A program made the position numbers and the translations under genes. Shown here one piece after another: positions 52,686 through 61,345 of a stretch of DNA of 64,000 nucleotides. The notes beneath the pieces were generated by a model. The model searched no databases. It worked only from the letters and a program-made list of their open reading frames with translations, and had not been told where the DNA came from. Every line of letters starts with the position of its first letter. The stretch's first letter is position 1. The stretch comes from Actinomyces oris (GTDB lineage: Bacteria > Actinomycetota > Actinomycetes > Actinomycetales > Actinomycetaceae): the NCBI RefSeq assembly GCF_001553935.1, contig NZ_CP014232.1, forward strand, positions 1,922,001-1,986,000. Reading direction: 5' to 3'.

Positions 52686-53525
52686 ATGAGTGAGATTCCT
52701 GAAGCCGCTGAGGCTCGTGATCCAGAGACCTCCGCAGACAGGCTGGGGCAGCTGGCGGACCTGTATCCCGAGCTGTGCACCCTCATCGTCGTGAATCCCT
52801 CGTGCCCCCCGGAGCTGCGCCAGTGGATCATTGAGGAGCGGGGCTCCGGCTCCAAGGAGGCGGCGGAGGCGTGGAGTCGCCACCAGGCCCGGCAGGCGGC
52901 CACCCAGACGATTCCGGTGCAGGCGCACCAGACCCAGCAGATGCCGCCGGTGCCGATGCAGACCCCGCCTCAGGGGATGCAGCAAGCACCCGTGCGAGCA
53001 AACTCCCGCGCCAACTCGTCATGCGGAGGGATGGCGCTGGGGTGCCTCGTCATCTCAGTGGTTGTCATGGCGCTGATGTACGGTTGCATCCACGCCGTCG
53101 ATAAGCTCGGATCCTCGCATTCCGGCTCGGAGGCTAGCGCGACGCCGGACAAGGCGAGCCCGGCGCCTGCGGGTTCGATCACCACGGATCTCTTTCAAAC
53201 CCCCTCGAAGAACATCGTGTGCGAGGTCGTGGATGGTCAGCTGAACTGCTTCATTAATGAGCGCTTCTATGCTGACAACGGCCAGCAGGACTGCGATGAC
53301 ACTCTGTTCGCCCTGAGTGTCGGTACGGCGGACGCTGCGTTGGCGTGCGGACTCATCTTGGATGGGCATGAGGGTGAGAACATGCAAACCCTGGAGTATG
53401 GGACGACGAGCGAGAGCTCGGACGGCAACTACGCCTGTTCATCCAGTGAGGACGGAGTGAAGTGCTGGAATCAATGGACAGGAAAAGGATTCTCCTTGAA
53501 CAGGAACTCATATGAGCTCTTCTGA
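52686..53525 (+). CDS. Single-pass membrane protein with LRV-like N-terminus
   Basis: A 279-residue protein. Residues about 15-52 (DRLGQLADLYPELCTLIVVN, then PSCPPELRQWI) resemble the variant leucine-rich repeat (LRV) N-terminal domain common in Actinomyces membrane proteins. A Gln/Pro-rich linker leads to one helix at about 115-135 (GGMALGCLVISVVVMAL). The extracellular part (about 165-279) begins FQTPSKNIVCEVVDGQLNC and has six or more Cys, probably disulfide-bonded, resembling DUF6636-type domains. ATG 52686 has GAGG 8 bp upstream. Function is unknown; the domain plan suggests an exported binding module with an intracellular anchor. Confidence 0.7.
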   Translation: MSEIPEAAEARDPETSADRLGQLADLYPELCTLIVVNPSCPPELRQWIIEERGSGSKEAAEAWSRHQARQAATQTIPVQAHQTQQMPPVPMQTPPQGMQQAPVRANSRANSSCGGMALGCLVISVVVMALMYGCIHAVDKLGSSHSGSEASATPDKASPAPAGSITTDLFQTPSKNIVCEVVDGQLNCFINERFYADNGQQDCDDTLFALSVGTADAALACGLILDGHEGENMQTLEYGTTSESSDGNYACSSSEDGVKCWNQWTGKGFSLNRNSYELF

Positions 53526-53597
53526 CGGCGAGGATCGGAACGCTGCTGGCGCAGTGAGGGTCGGCTGTACTTCTTTCGTTACTGAGAGGTGCCGAGG

Positions 53598-54185
53598 ATG
53601 AGTTTTCCGTCATTGTCTGAGCCGCCTGCCGATTCCTCCTTGAGTATGCACCAGGGACGTTCACCCGCTGAGGTCGAGTTGTCTTCACCTGGGCCCTCGG
53701 CGAAGATAGCTCGGCGCAGCAGGGCGATGTCGGCCAGTATTATACTTACCGTCATCGGATGCTGTTTACTCGGGTGGGGTGTCTACGCACTCCTCACATC
53801 GATCCGCGTGTTCGCCATCGTCTTCGATGGCGCGACGCTCGTCAGCTGGAAGGCGGTCGTCGCCGTGATCGCGGGGGCTCTGCTGGCATTCGTCGCCGTC
53901 GTCATGGCGATCGTTGCCGTCGTGAGATCCAGGCCGAAGACGCTTGCCGCGATCGTTCTCCTGTGCGGTGTGGTTCTGCCCGCGATCGCGGCGGGCTCCA
54001 GCGGTTACGTGGGAGTTGAGGCGCTACGGAGGAATACCTTCATCGAGGCTCGCCACTATGCCGGCGACGTGCGCCCCGAGAGTGTCGATGCAGTCCTTGC
54101 CAAGGTGGAGTCGATGGGGATTCCTTTGTCGTGGCGCCATGATCTTGTCGAGCTGCTGCGCCAGAGCAGGGAAGGCGTTTCATAG
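53598..54185 (+). CDS. Small membrane protein, unknown
   Basis: A 195-residue protein with no recognised family. A Ser/Pro-rich N-terminus (1-42) is followed by hydrophobic segments near 45-67, 80-105 and 110-130. A soluble C-terminal tail (about 140-195) includes RHYAGDVRPESVDAVLAKVE. ATG 53598 is preferred to GTG 53589 because GAGAGG sits at a suitable distance. It lies 72 bp after the LRV-like gene and 97 bp before the next membrane protein, within the same directional cluster. Confidence 0.6.
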   Translation: MSFPSLSEPPADSSLSMHQGRSPAEVELSSPGPSAKIARRSRAMSASIILTVIGCCLLGWGVYALLTSIRVFAIVFDGATLVSWKAVVAVIAGALLAFVAVVMAIVAVVRSRPKTLAAIVLLCGVVLPAIAAGSSGYVGVEALRRNTFIEARHYAGDVRPESVDAVLAKVESMGIPLSWRHDLVELLRQSREGVS

Positions 54186-54282
54186 TCGTGCTTAAGATGG
54201 TGAGCCGTGTGGCAGGACCGCGAACGTGATGGTGTGGATCTGCTCCGGCGGTGTCCAGCAGACGAGAGGATGATGAACGATC

Positions 54283-54795
54283 ATGGCGCAGATTCCGAAG
54301 GTTCCCAGCGCGGGCTCCTGGACGAAACAGCCCTCCGCAGGGGAGGTCAGCAGTGCGGGGGCTTCGCCCTCAGAGGCGGCTGCCACGCTGGGGACGTCCG
54401 GCAGCCTCCGATCGAGTGACGCCGATACGAGTAGTGGTGTCGGATTCGGTTCGGGGACCGATGGCTCGATCTGGCGCTCCGAGAGCTCCTCGATCCACGT
54501 GACCAAGGCCCCCGAGGGGCTCCTGTACATCGCTTTGGCAGCGGCCGTTGTCTCGATCGCCCTGTCCGCACTATTTGAGTCGGTGGTTGTGGCGGGCATC
54601 AGCTGGGTGCTTGCGGTGCTGGTGGGACTGGGGGCCGCTACGGTCTTTGTTGTTCGCAACGCCAAGCGCCAGACCAGTCCGTGGTATCTCTATTCCTCGC
54701 GCCCCCAGCTTCTGTACCGACTGTCGGTGCTGCTGTGCTTCCTGGCCATTGTGGCCACATCTGTCAGAATTGCTTTGTTCGTGGGTAGGATGTGA
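54283..54795 (+). CDS. Small membrane protein with Ser/Gly-rich N-terminus, unknown
   Basis: A 170-residue protein. Residues 1-65 are disordered and rich in Ser, Gly and Ala. Three hydrophobic segments follow near 80-100 (GLLYIALAAAVVSIAL), 103-125 and 145-166. No family is recognised. It ends 7 bp before the vWA gene, so it is very probably translated from the same message and may be a membrane partner of the vWA protein; that is inference. It has a layout similar to the preceding 195-residue gene. Confidence 0.6.
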   Translation: MAQIPKVPSAGSWTKQPSAGEVSSAGASPSEAAATLGTSGSLRSSDADTSSGVGFGSGTDGSIWRSESSSIHVTKAPEGLLYIALAAAVVSIALSALFESVVVAGISWVLAVLVGLGAATVFVVRNAKRQTSPWYLYSSRPQLLYRLSVLLCFLAIVATSVRIALFVGRM

Positions 54796-54802
54796 GTGAC
54801 AT

Positions 54803-57637
54803 ATGACCCGGCGTCACAGTTACTGTGAACTGATCCATCGATTGAGGCGGTTGGCCGTCAACGTCCTGGCAGTTCTGGGCGTCACGATCCTCCTGCTCGC
54901 AGGGGGTGTGCTGCCCGCTGCCCCTCAGGCTCTCGCCGCGCCCCAGAAGGATCAGTCCTCCGGGCCTCTCAGCTCATTCGGGGCTTGCCTCTCAGGTAAG
55001 GGCGAGGGGTCGTTGGTCCTCCTGATGGACCAGTCGGGTTCCCTGAGGCAGTCGGATCCGGAGAAGGCGAGAGTCAAGGCGAGCCAGTACCTTGCGCAGC
55101 GTCTCGCGGCCTTCGCCGACTCCTCCAAGGCCACGTTGAAGGTGAGGGTCGCGGGATTCGCCTCCGACTATCACGCGCTGGGCGATTGGGTGACGATCAA
55201 CTCAGGTTCCCTGGCTGAGGTCGGCAAGCAGATCACCGCAGCCGGGGACGATCTCAAGGACTACGACACGGACTACTGGACTGCTCTGGAGGGAGCGCGC
55301 CAGGACCTGGCGGGACATGACCGCTCAGAGTGCCGGGCGGTGGCATGGTTCTCGGACGGCGCCTACGACCTCGATGTGCGGGACTCTGAGCAGTCCCAGC
55401 AGGATTTCGGCACCACCAAACCCTATGCTCCTGGCTCCGCCTTGACTGACGAGTCGGGCGTGAAGACGGCCGAGTCCGCAGGAAAGCAGGACATCTGCCG
55501 GCCCACTGGACTCGCTGACCAGCTGCGTTCCTCCCACATCACGTTGCTGGGCATTGGACTGAGCAGCGGAGACTCCAACTTCGATTTCATGAAGAGAATC
55601 ACGCTCGGTGGAGGGGCGAATGCCGCTAAAAACTCAGTTGAGTCGTGCGGCAATGTCTCCGATCCACCGGGTGGATTCTATCCGGTGACGGATATCGACT
55701 CACTGCTCATGGCGTTCGACTCGATCTCCGCCCCGGGGCGCTCGGTCTCCAGCAGCACGACCAAGATTTGTCAGGGCGACGTGTGCTCCGACGGAGAGAC
55801 CAGCTTCGTCCTGGATCGTTCGCTGCGCAGCGTACATATTCTGGCCTCGTCGGATACGCAGGGACTGGAGGCCGACCTCTACGCCCCTGGTTCTCAGACG
55901 CCCATCGCGATGACATCGGACTCCAGCGGCCCGCAGAACAAGCAGGGCGTCTCATACGAGTGGATGACGGGGCGGACGCTACGAATCGACCTTGACTCCG
56001 CCAACGCCGCCGCATGGAACGGGCAGTGGCGCCTGGTCTTCGTGGACAGGCGGTCAGCCTCAGCAGGACATGAGGTTCATGTCAACCTTCACCTCAGCTC
56101 GCCGTTGTCAATGGCCTGGAAGAACCTGGGACAGACGACCCTGCGCCAGGGGGAGGCGGTGCCGAACGCCGACCTGAAGCTGGTTGACGGCGTCGGAGGC
56201 CCGGAGGTTCCTGCGTCGGATCTCACCGGTCCAGTCTCCCTGAACGTGTCGCTGAAGGATGCGAAGGGAAAAGAGCACACCCTCTTCACGAGCACCGACC
56301 CGGCCTCTCTGTCCACGCCGCAACGGATCACGATTCCCAAGGACGCTGCTCTCGGCAGCGGCACCCTGACCACCAGCCTCACCCTGACAACGGGTGATGC
56401 CACCAGTGCCAGCGGCTCACCCGTCAAAGGCACCACGCTCTCGCCATCGCTGGTCTCGACCGCGGTGACTGTCTCGCCGCCGTCGAACTACCCGACCCTG
56501 GGTGACCAGATCGACTTCGGTCGCATGGATGGTCAGACCGCGGCCAGCGCCGACCTCAAGGTCACCGGGCCGGGCTGTGTCTGGATCGGGGACGGTCAGA
56601 CCACTCTCACCGGCTCCCCGAAGGAAGCCGGAACCGTCACGCTCTCGGCTCAGGCGTCGTCGAAGGACACGTGCGTCAAGGTCGAGGAGGGGAAGACGGG
56701 AACCGTACCGGTCAAGCTGGCGGCTCAGGAGCACGCCAACGGCGCGGTGACAGGAACCGTGACCGTCACAGTGGCTCCGCTGAACAACCAGGGAGAGCCC
56801 CAAAGCGTCGCCGTCCCCTTCAAAGCCGACATGCGCCGCCCGCTCAACGTCGGCACCGCATGGACGGCATTCATCATCGCGCTGCTGTGCGGAGTGCTGA
56901 TCCCGATCGGAGTCCTCTACCTCCTCAAGTACCTCTCGGCAGTGATCCCCTCGGGCTCGCTGGTCGCGGGCACGACTGTCGTGGACGTGCCCCGTGACGG
57001 AACCTCTCCCAGGATCGAGCTGCCCTCCCAACGGATGAGGATGTACTCCCTGCGGGGCCGCACGCGCACCTTTGAGATGGACGGCTACCGACTGCGCGCC
57101 ATCATGGGACTGTCGCCTACTGCGGTCCCCCGGGTCGAGCTCGTCGAACCGGAGGTTCCATCGGTCTCCGGGGCGACTCCCGGATCACGTGGTGGGCGGG
57201 CGGTCGTGCCCCTGGGAGTCCGGGGCCAGTGGATCGCGGTTGCCGACCAGTCGTCGCAGTCGGACGACGCGCGGCGGGTGACCCTGATCGTGCTGGCAGC
57301 CTCACTGGACGACGCCGTCCTGGCCAAGGTTGTGGACGATGCCCGCGCCCATCTTGCCTCTCGCGTTGACTCGATCCTTCCTGCTGAGCCGGCCGGGGCG
57401 TCGACTTCAGCAGCAGAGGGGCGAATCGGGACTCTGCCCACAGCGGGGACATCGATGGCGGAGGCCGGGGGCGGCTTCGGCTCCCTCAATCCGGTCGACG
57501 ACAGTCCTTTCACCGGCTTCCCGACCAGTTCGGGGACGCCGTCGCCACAGGTGTCCAGCCCAGAGGTAGAGGCAGACGAGCGTCCCTCGTCCAACTCCGA
57601 TCCTCAGGACCCTCCGGCCGCCCTGCCCACGTTATAG
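54803..57637 (+). CDS. Exported von Willebrand A domain protein with C-terminal anchor
   Basis: A 944-residue protein. A signal sequence with a long basic n-region and hydrophobic core (VNVLAVLGVTILLLAGGVL) is probably cut near residue 46. The vWA domain (about 68-310) has the metal site DxSxS as DQSGS at 76-80, with Thr160 and the Asp185 in WFSDGAYD completing the site. A long beta-rich region (about 320-680) follows, then one membrane helix near 688-712 (FIIALLCGVLIPIGVLYLL). The remaining 230 residues are cytoplasmic, ending in a Ser/Pro-rich tail. It is placed directly upstream of a tubulin-like gene and probably links outside binding to it. Confidence 0.85.
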   Translation: MTRRHSYCELIHRLRRLAVNVLAVLGVTILLLAGGVLPAAPQALAAPQKDQSSGPLSSFGACLSGKGEGSLVLLMDQSGSLRQSDPEKARVKASQYLAQRLAAFADSSKATLKVRVAGFASDYHALGDWVTINSGSLAEVGKQITAAGDDLKDYDTDYWTALEGARQDLAGHDRSECRAVAWFSDGAYDLDVRDSEQSQQDFGTTKPYAPGSALTDESGVKTAESAGKQDICRPTGLADQLRSSHITLLGIGLSSGDSNFDFMKRITLGGGANAAKNSVESCGNVSDPPGGFYPVTDIDSLLMAFDSISAPGRSVSSSTTKICQGDVCSDGETSFVLDRSLRSVHILASSDTQGLEADLYAPGSQTPIAMTSDSSGPQNKQGVSYEWMTGRTLRIDLDSANAAAWNGQWRLVFVDRRSASAGHEVHVNLHLSSPLSMAWKNLGQTTLRQGEAVPNADLKLVDGVGGPEVPASDLTGPVSLNVSLKDAKGKEHTLFTSTDPASLSTPQRITIPKDAALGSGTLTTSLTLTTGDATSASGSPVKGTTLSPSLVSTAVTVSPPSNYPTLGDQIDFGRMDGQTAASADLKVTGPGCVWIGDGQTTLTGSPKEAGTVTLSAQASSKDTCVKVEEGKTGTVPVKLAAQEHANGAVTGTVTVTVAPLNNQGEPQSVAVPFKADMRRPLNVGTAWTAFIIALLCGVLIPIGVLYLLKYLSAVIPSGSLVAGTTVVDVPRDGTSPRIELPSQRMRMYSLRGRTRTFEMDGYRLRAIMGLSPTAVPRVELVEPEVPSVSGATPGSRGGRAVVPLGVRGQWIAVADQSSQSDDARRVTLIVLAASLDDAVLAKVVDDARAHLASRVDSILPAEPAGASTSAAEGRIGTLPTAGTSMAEAGGGFGSLNPVDDSPFTGFPTSSGTPSPQVSSPEVEADERPSSNSDPQDPPAALPTL

Positions 57638-57724
57638 CGTCTAGTCAATGGGGCGCGCCTCGTAGAGAGCGCACCGGAATCATGGTGGTTATCAGTCCGT
57701 GACCTGCGGCGATACGGCCACTCA

Positions 57725-57730
57725 TATAAT
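57725..57730 (+). promoter_or_regulatory. Perfect -10 element before the tubulin-like gene
   Basis: TATAAT at 57725-57730 is an exact consensus -10 in a GC-rich genome, 32 bp upstream of the start codon. The -35 is weak (GTGACC at 57699-57704 with a 20-bp spacer). An AGAAAGGA ribosome site follows. The tubulin-like and downstream genes may thus be transcribed separately from the vWA gene. Confidence 0.5.
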
Positions 57731-57762
57731 GCCGAAGGCTGGCAGAAAGGAACGATCGAACC

Positions 57763-60700
57763 ATGCACAAGGTCCTCGTCGTCGGATGCGGTGGGTCAGG
57801 CGCCAGAACGCTGTCCTACATGCTGGACCAGCTGCACGCGGACCTGGCGGTCCACGGGATCGATGAGGTGCCGGGCTGCTGGCAGTTCCTCAACGTCGAC
57901 ACCCCCCTTCAGGAGGAGCAGGGCGAGGCGGTGGCCTCGGTGAGCCGCCAAGGGGGCTCCTATGTGGCATGCGGCGTCGCCAACGGTGAGTACCGCGTCG
58001 TCGACGAGGCTCTGACTCAGTCGGTTCAACGTAACGGCAGTCAGGGGCTGCGACAGCTGGCCACCTGGATGCCTCGCCGCCCCAAGGACGTCGCCTTCCC
58101 CGTGACAGTGGGTGCCGGACAGTTCCGGGGGATCGGTCGCCTGCTCGTTCTGACGAGGCTGCGTGACATCTCGCAGGCCGTGCAGTCGGCTCTCGCACGC
58201 ATGGTGAGCCCCAAGGCTCAGGAACAGGCGGCCCTGGTCTCACAGGCGGTTCCCGGAGCCGGTCCCGCCCCCGACACCACGGCTCCGCCCCTGGTGCTCG
58301 TCGTCTCCTCGATGGCTGGAGGGTCTGGGGCGTCCATGACCCTCGATGTGTGTCGCCTCATCGCAGGAGTCAACTCGACGCCGGCGATCGACCCCCAGCT
58401 CATCTCGGTGTTCCTCTACACCGCCGAGGCCTTCGCCTCGGTACCGGCACACATGCGCTCGGGTATGCCGGGCAACACCCTGGCCATGCTGGGGGAGATC
58501 GTGGCCGCCCAGGCGGGGGCCGACGGCGCCGCGGCCGAGCTCGACCAGCGGCTCTACGAGACGCTCGGACTGACGAATCGGGCGGGGCGGGCTTTCAAGC
58601 GAGTCACCCCGATCGGCCTGCGCGCCGGCGGCTCCGGCGCGGTCTTCGGGGACGGCACCACCGAGGGAGTCTTCCGGGGGATGGGGCGCGGCCTGGCGCG
58701 CTACATCTCGTCGTCGGCCTTCGACGACTATGTCTCTTACGACATCGCCAACCAGGTCTCCATTCCGGGACGGGACATGACCAGCTGGGGCGTGGATCCC
58801 ACGGACACGGCGTGGGGCTCCTTCGGCTACGCGTCGCTGAGCACCGGGCGGGACCGGTATGCCGAGTACGCCGCCCAACGCATTGCTCGGCGTTCCGTCG
58901 ACCACAGCCTGGACGGATTCCGTTTGGTGGGTGACACCACCGGTGACACTCAGCGACTTGCCGACCTGTGGGCGCATCGTCAGGACAGTGAGCTGAGCAG
59001 CCTGGGACTTCCCACCTCCTCCGGCTCCCCGGTCCTGGCGGGAAGCTCGGCGGTGGACCAGGCCACGATCGACTGGTTCCTGAGTGATACGGTCTCCTCG
59101 ACCGTCAACAAGTCCGTCCTGGGGGGCCACGCCAAGGACGCGGTCAAGGCCGTGCTGGCTCAACGGCCCCAGGCCGAGGGAATGCCGGTGACCGAATGGG
59201 CTGACGGGATGAACCGGTGGCTGACCACGTCCAAGGAGTCGGCCTTCATGTCCGAGCTTGAGCGCGCCAGCCTCAACTACGCGCTCAAACGAGTCGATGA
59301 GATGGCTGACCGCCTCGTGGCCACCACCCGGCAGGCGATCGCCGACCTCGGACTTCCTTACGCCCTGTATCTGTTGGGGCGGCTGCGCCAGCCCGGGGGC
59401 GTCCTGGACACGCTCATTCCTCGGGTCGCGGCGATGGAGCATCTGGCGCCCCAGCACCCCCTGTCCTTTCCCGACTCCCTCCTGAACCAGCTGCGCGGCA
59501 TGGGCAAGGCCGTTCTGGGCGGAGCAGGGCTCGGGGAAGTGACCGGCAAGCTCGAGTCCGAGCTGCAGCAGTCGGCATTCCACTGGCTCAGCGCGCGAAC
59601 CGCCGCTCATCTCGCCACAGCGATGCGCGACATGATGACCTCAGCCGTCAAGCCCTTGGAAGACGTCCTGGACGATGCCCGCAAGGTCCTCGTGGACGCG
59701 CGGGCGGTCCGCGCCAGCCAGCAGGGCATCGCCGACGTCACCACGGACGTCTACAGCGCATGGCCCCAGGAGCCTCAGCCCGGCCAGGCCGACGGCAGCA
59801 TCGTGCCGCAGCGGTTCGCCACCGCCCACAACGAGGTCGTCCTCATGCCGGTGGAACAGTATCCCGGACGGTTCGAGGAGCACATCTCCGACGCCGTCGG
59901 CGGTGAACGCGACTTCCACCAGGCGTACTCCCGTACTGTCCAGGAGGTCCTCTCCGGGACCTGGGAGCAGGGGGCGGGGGACAAGCCCCCGGAGGATCTG
60001 CTCACCGTGACGACCGCGTGGGTCCCCGCAGGCCTCCAGGGCGCCACCGGAAGCGCCCTTCCCACACCGGCCCGGTACGAGCTGCGTCTGCGCCCCTCGG
60101 AGGTCCTGGGCCGCGCCCGAGCGTTCGTCGCACGGCGCGGTGAGGCCTTCGAGGTCTTCTGCAGCCAGTCCCTGCGAAGCTTCCTCACCGACGAGACGGT
60201 GGGCGAGCACGAGCGGTCTCAGCGGTCGCAGGCCGTTCTCACCGGCCTGAAACGGACACTGGAGATGGCACGGCCCCTGGTGGAGATCAGCACCGAGACC
60301 TACCGCTCTCTTCACAACGGTGACACGCCTGCGCTGGCATACACCTTCTCGCCCATCCCCCTGCGCAATCAGAGCGTCGCCCAGGACTTCCTCGACTACC
60401 TCGACCAGGAGTCGACCATCGATCGTGAGCTGGTGCACGACCGAGTCGACAAGGCCCTGGGGGACGAGGACGTCGCCCGCATTGACGTCTTCGGCTCCTA
60501 CCCCCGCACCCTGCCCGTGGCCTACTCCGGCCTGCTGCGCTCCGTGCGCGAGTCCTGGGACCGGGCCCACGGCTCGGCGGGAGCCCGGGACGCGTTCTGG
60601 CGGTTCCGGCGAGCACGTCCCCTCAGCGGTGGACTGCCCTTCGGTGACGCGGAACGCCTCACCATGGTGCGTGGCTGGTGGACGGCCACCCTGGCCGGCG

Positions 60701-61344
60701 GGATCGAACGAGCGCCGTGGGGCGGCCACTCCGACACCCAGCCGGTACGTGTCTGGGACACCGAGGAGCAGGAGTGGGTGGCCTTCCCCGCTCCCATGCT
60801 CACTCCGCCGTCACGAATGATCACCGCCAACGCCTGGCTGCCCGCGGTGCTGGAATCATCCCTTCTGGCGTATCTGCGCGTGGGCGAGGACGGTCTACAG
60901 GCCTTCAGGCCCTGGCGGGTGCTGCGCCGATGGGCTGATGCCTCCGTCAACGAGCCGCAGATCGCCTTCGGGGTGTCGACTCCGGTCGACGAGACCGTAT
61001 CAACGCTCCTGGGCCGGGGACAGGTCGACGGTCTCACTCCGGCCGCCGGAATCGATCAGCTCACGGATCCTGAGCTTCGACGCGAAAAGCTCTTGAGCTA
61101 CTGCGACGTGATCCTCGGTGACCTGGAGCAGAACTACCTGCCTGGCCCTGGAAAGGCCGATGAACCCGGGCACTTCACCAACTACCGCAGACGTTCCCTG
61201 GTGGAGACGACACCTTTGACCATCGATCTTGCCCAGGACATGCACGACGAGCTCAGTCACGTTCGTAGCGTTGTCGCCTCAGCTCCGCCCGCCTCGGATC
61301 TGGGCGCCTCGCCGACATCATTCGGATCCGGAATCGAGTACTGA
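57763..61344 (+). CDS. Tubulin-like (Tub_2-type) protein
   Basis: A 1193-residue cytoplasmic protein. The N-terminus MHKVLVVGCGGSGARTLSYM carries a nucleotide-binding GCGGSG (8-13), as in FtsZ/tubulin folds. The tubulin-signature-like loop SSMAGGSGAS is at 182-191, preceded by a hydrophobic strand LVLVV. The segments NVDTPLQ and GYASLSTGRDRYAEYAAQRI also fit large bacterial tubulin-like proteins. The remaining 700 or so residues are helical with no membrane segment or known domain. Whether it binds GTP or polymerises is unknown. It has its own TATAAT -10 and ends 1 bp before the next start, so it is coupled to the downstream membrane protein. Confidence 0.78.
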   Translation: MHKVLVVGCGGSGARTLSYMLDQLHADLAVHGIDEVPGCWQFLNVDTPLQEEQGEAVASVSRQGGSYVACGVANGEYRVVDEALTQSVQRNGSQGLRQLATWMPRRPKDVAFPVTVGAGQFRGIGRLLVLTRLRDISQAVQSALARMVSPKAQEQAALVSQAVPGAGPAPDTTAPPLVLVVSSMAGGSGASMTLDVCRLIAGVNSTPAIDPQLISVFLYTAEAFASVPAHMRSGMPGNTLAMLGEIVAAQAGADGAAAELDQRLYETLGLTNRAGRAFKRVTPIGLRAGGSGAVFGDGTTEGVFRGMGRGLARYISSSAFDDYVSYDIANQVSIPGRDMTSWGVDPTDTAWGSFGYASLSTGRDRYAEYAAQRIARRSVDHSLDGFRLVGDTTGDTQRLADLWAHRQDSELSSLGLPTSSGSPVLAGSSAVDQATIDWFLSDTVSSTVNKSVLGGHAKDAVKAVLAQRPQAEGMPVTEWADGMNRWLTTSKESAFMSELERASLNYALKRVDEMADRLVATTRQAIADLGLPYALYLLGRLRQPGGVLDTLIPRVAAMEHLAPQHPLSFPDSLLNQLRGMGKAVLGGAGLGEVTGKLESELQQSAFHWLSARTAAHLATAMRDMMTSAVKPLEDVLDDARKVLVDARAVRASQQGIADVTTDVYSAWPQEPQPGQADGSIVPQRFATAHNEVVLMPVEQYPGRFEEHISDAVGGERDFHQAYSRTVQEVLSGTWEQGAGDKPPEDLLTVTTAWVPAGLQGATGSALPTPARYELRLRPSEVLGRARAFVARRGEAFEVFCSQSLRSFLTDETVGEHERSQRSQAVLTGLKRTLEMARPLVEISTETYRSLHNGDTPALAYTFSPIPLRNQSVAQDFLDYLDQESTIDRELVHDRVDKALGDEDVARIDVFGSYPRTLPVAYSGLLRSVRESWDRAHGSAGARDAFWRFRRARPLSGGLPFGDAERLTMVRGWWTATLAGGIERAPWGGHSDTQPVRVWDTEEQEWVAFPAPMLTPPSRMITANAWLPAVLESSLLAYLRVGEDGLQAFRPWRVLRRWADASVNEPQIAFGVSTPVDETVSTLLGRGQVDGLTPAAGIDQLTDPELRREKLLSYCDVILGDLEQNYLPGPGKADEPGHFTNYRRRSLVETTPLTIDLAQDMHDELSHVRSVVASAPPASDLGASPTSFGSGIEY

Positions 61345-61345
61345 C

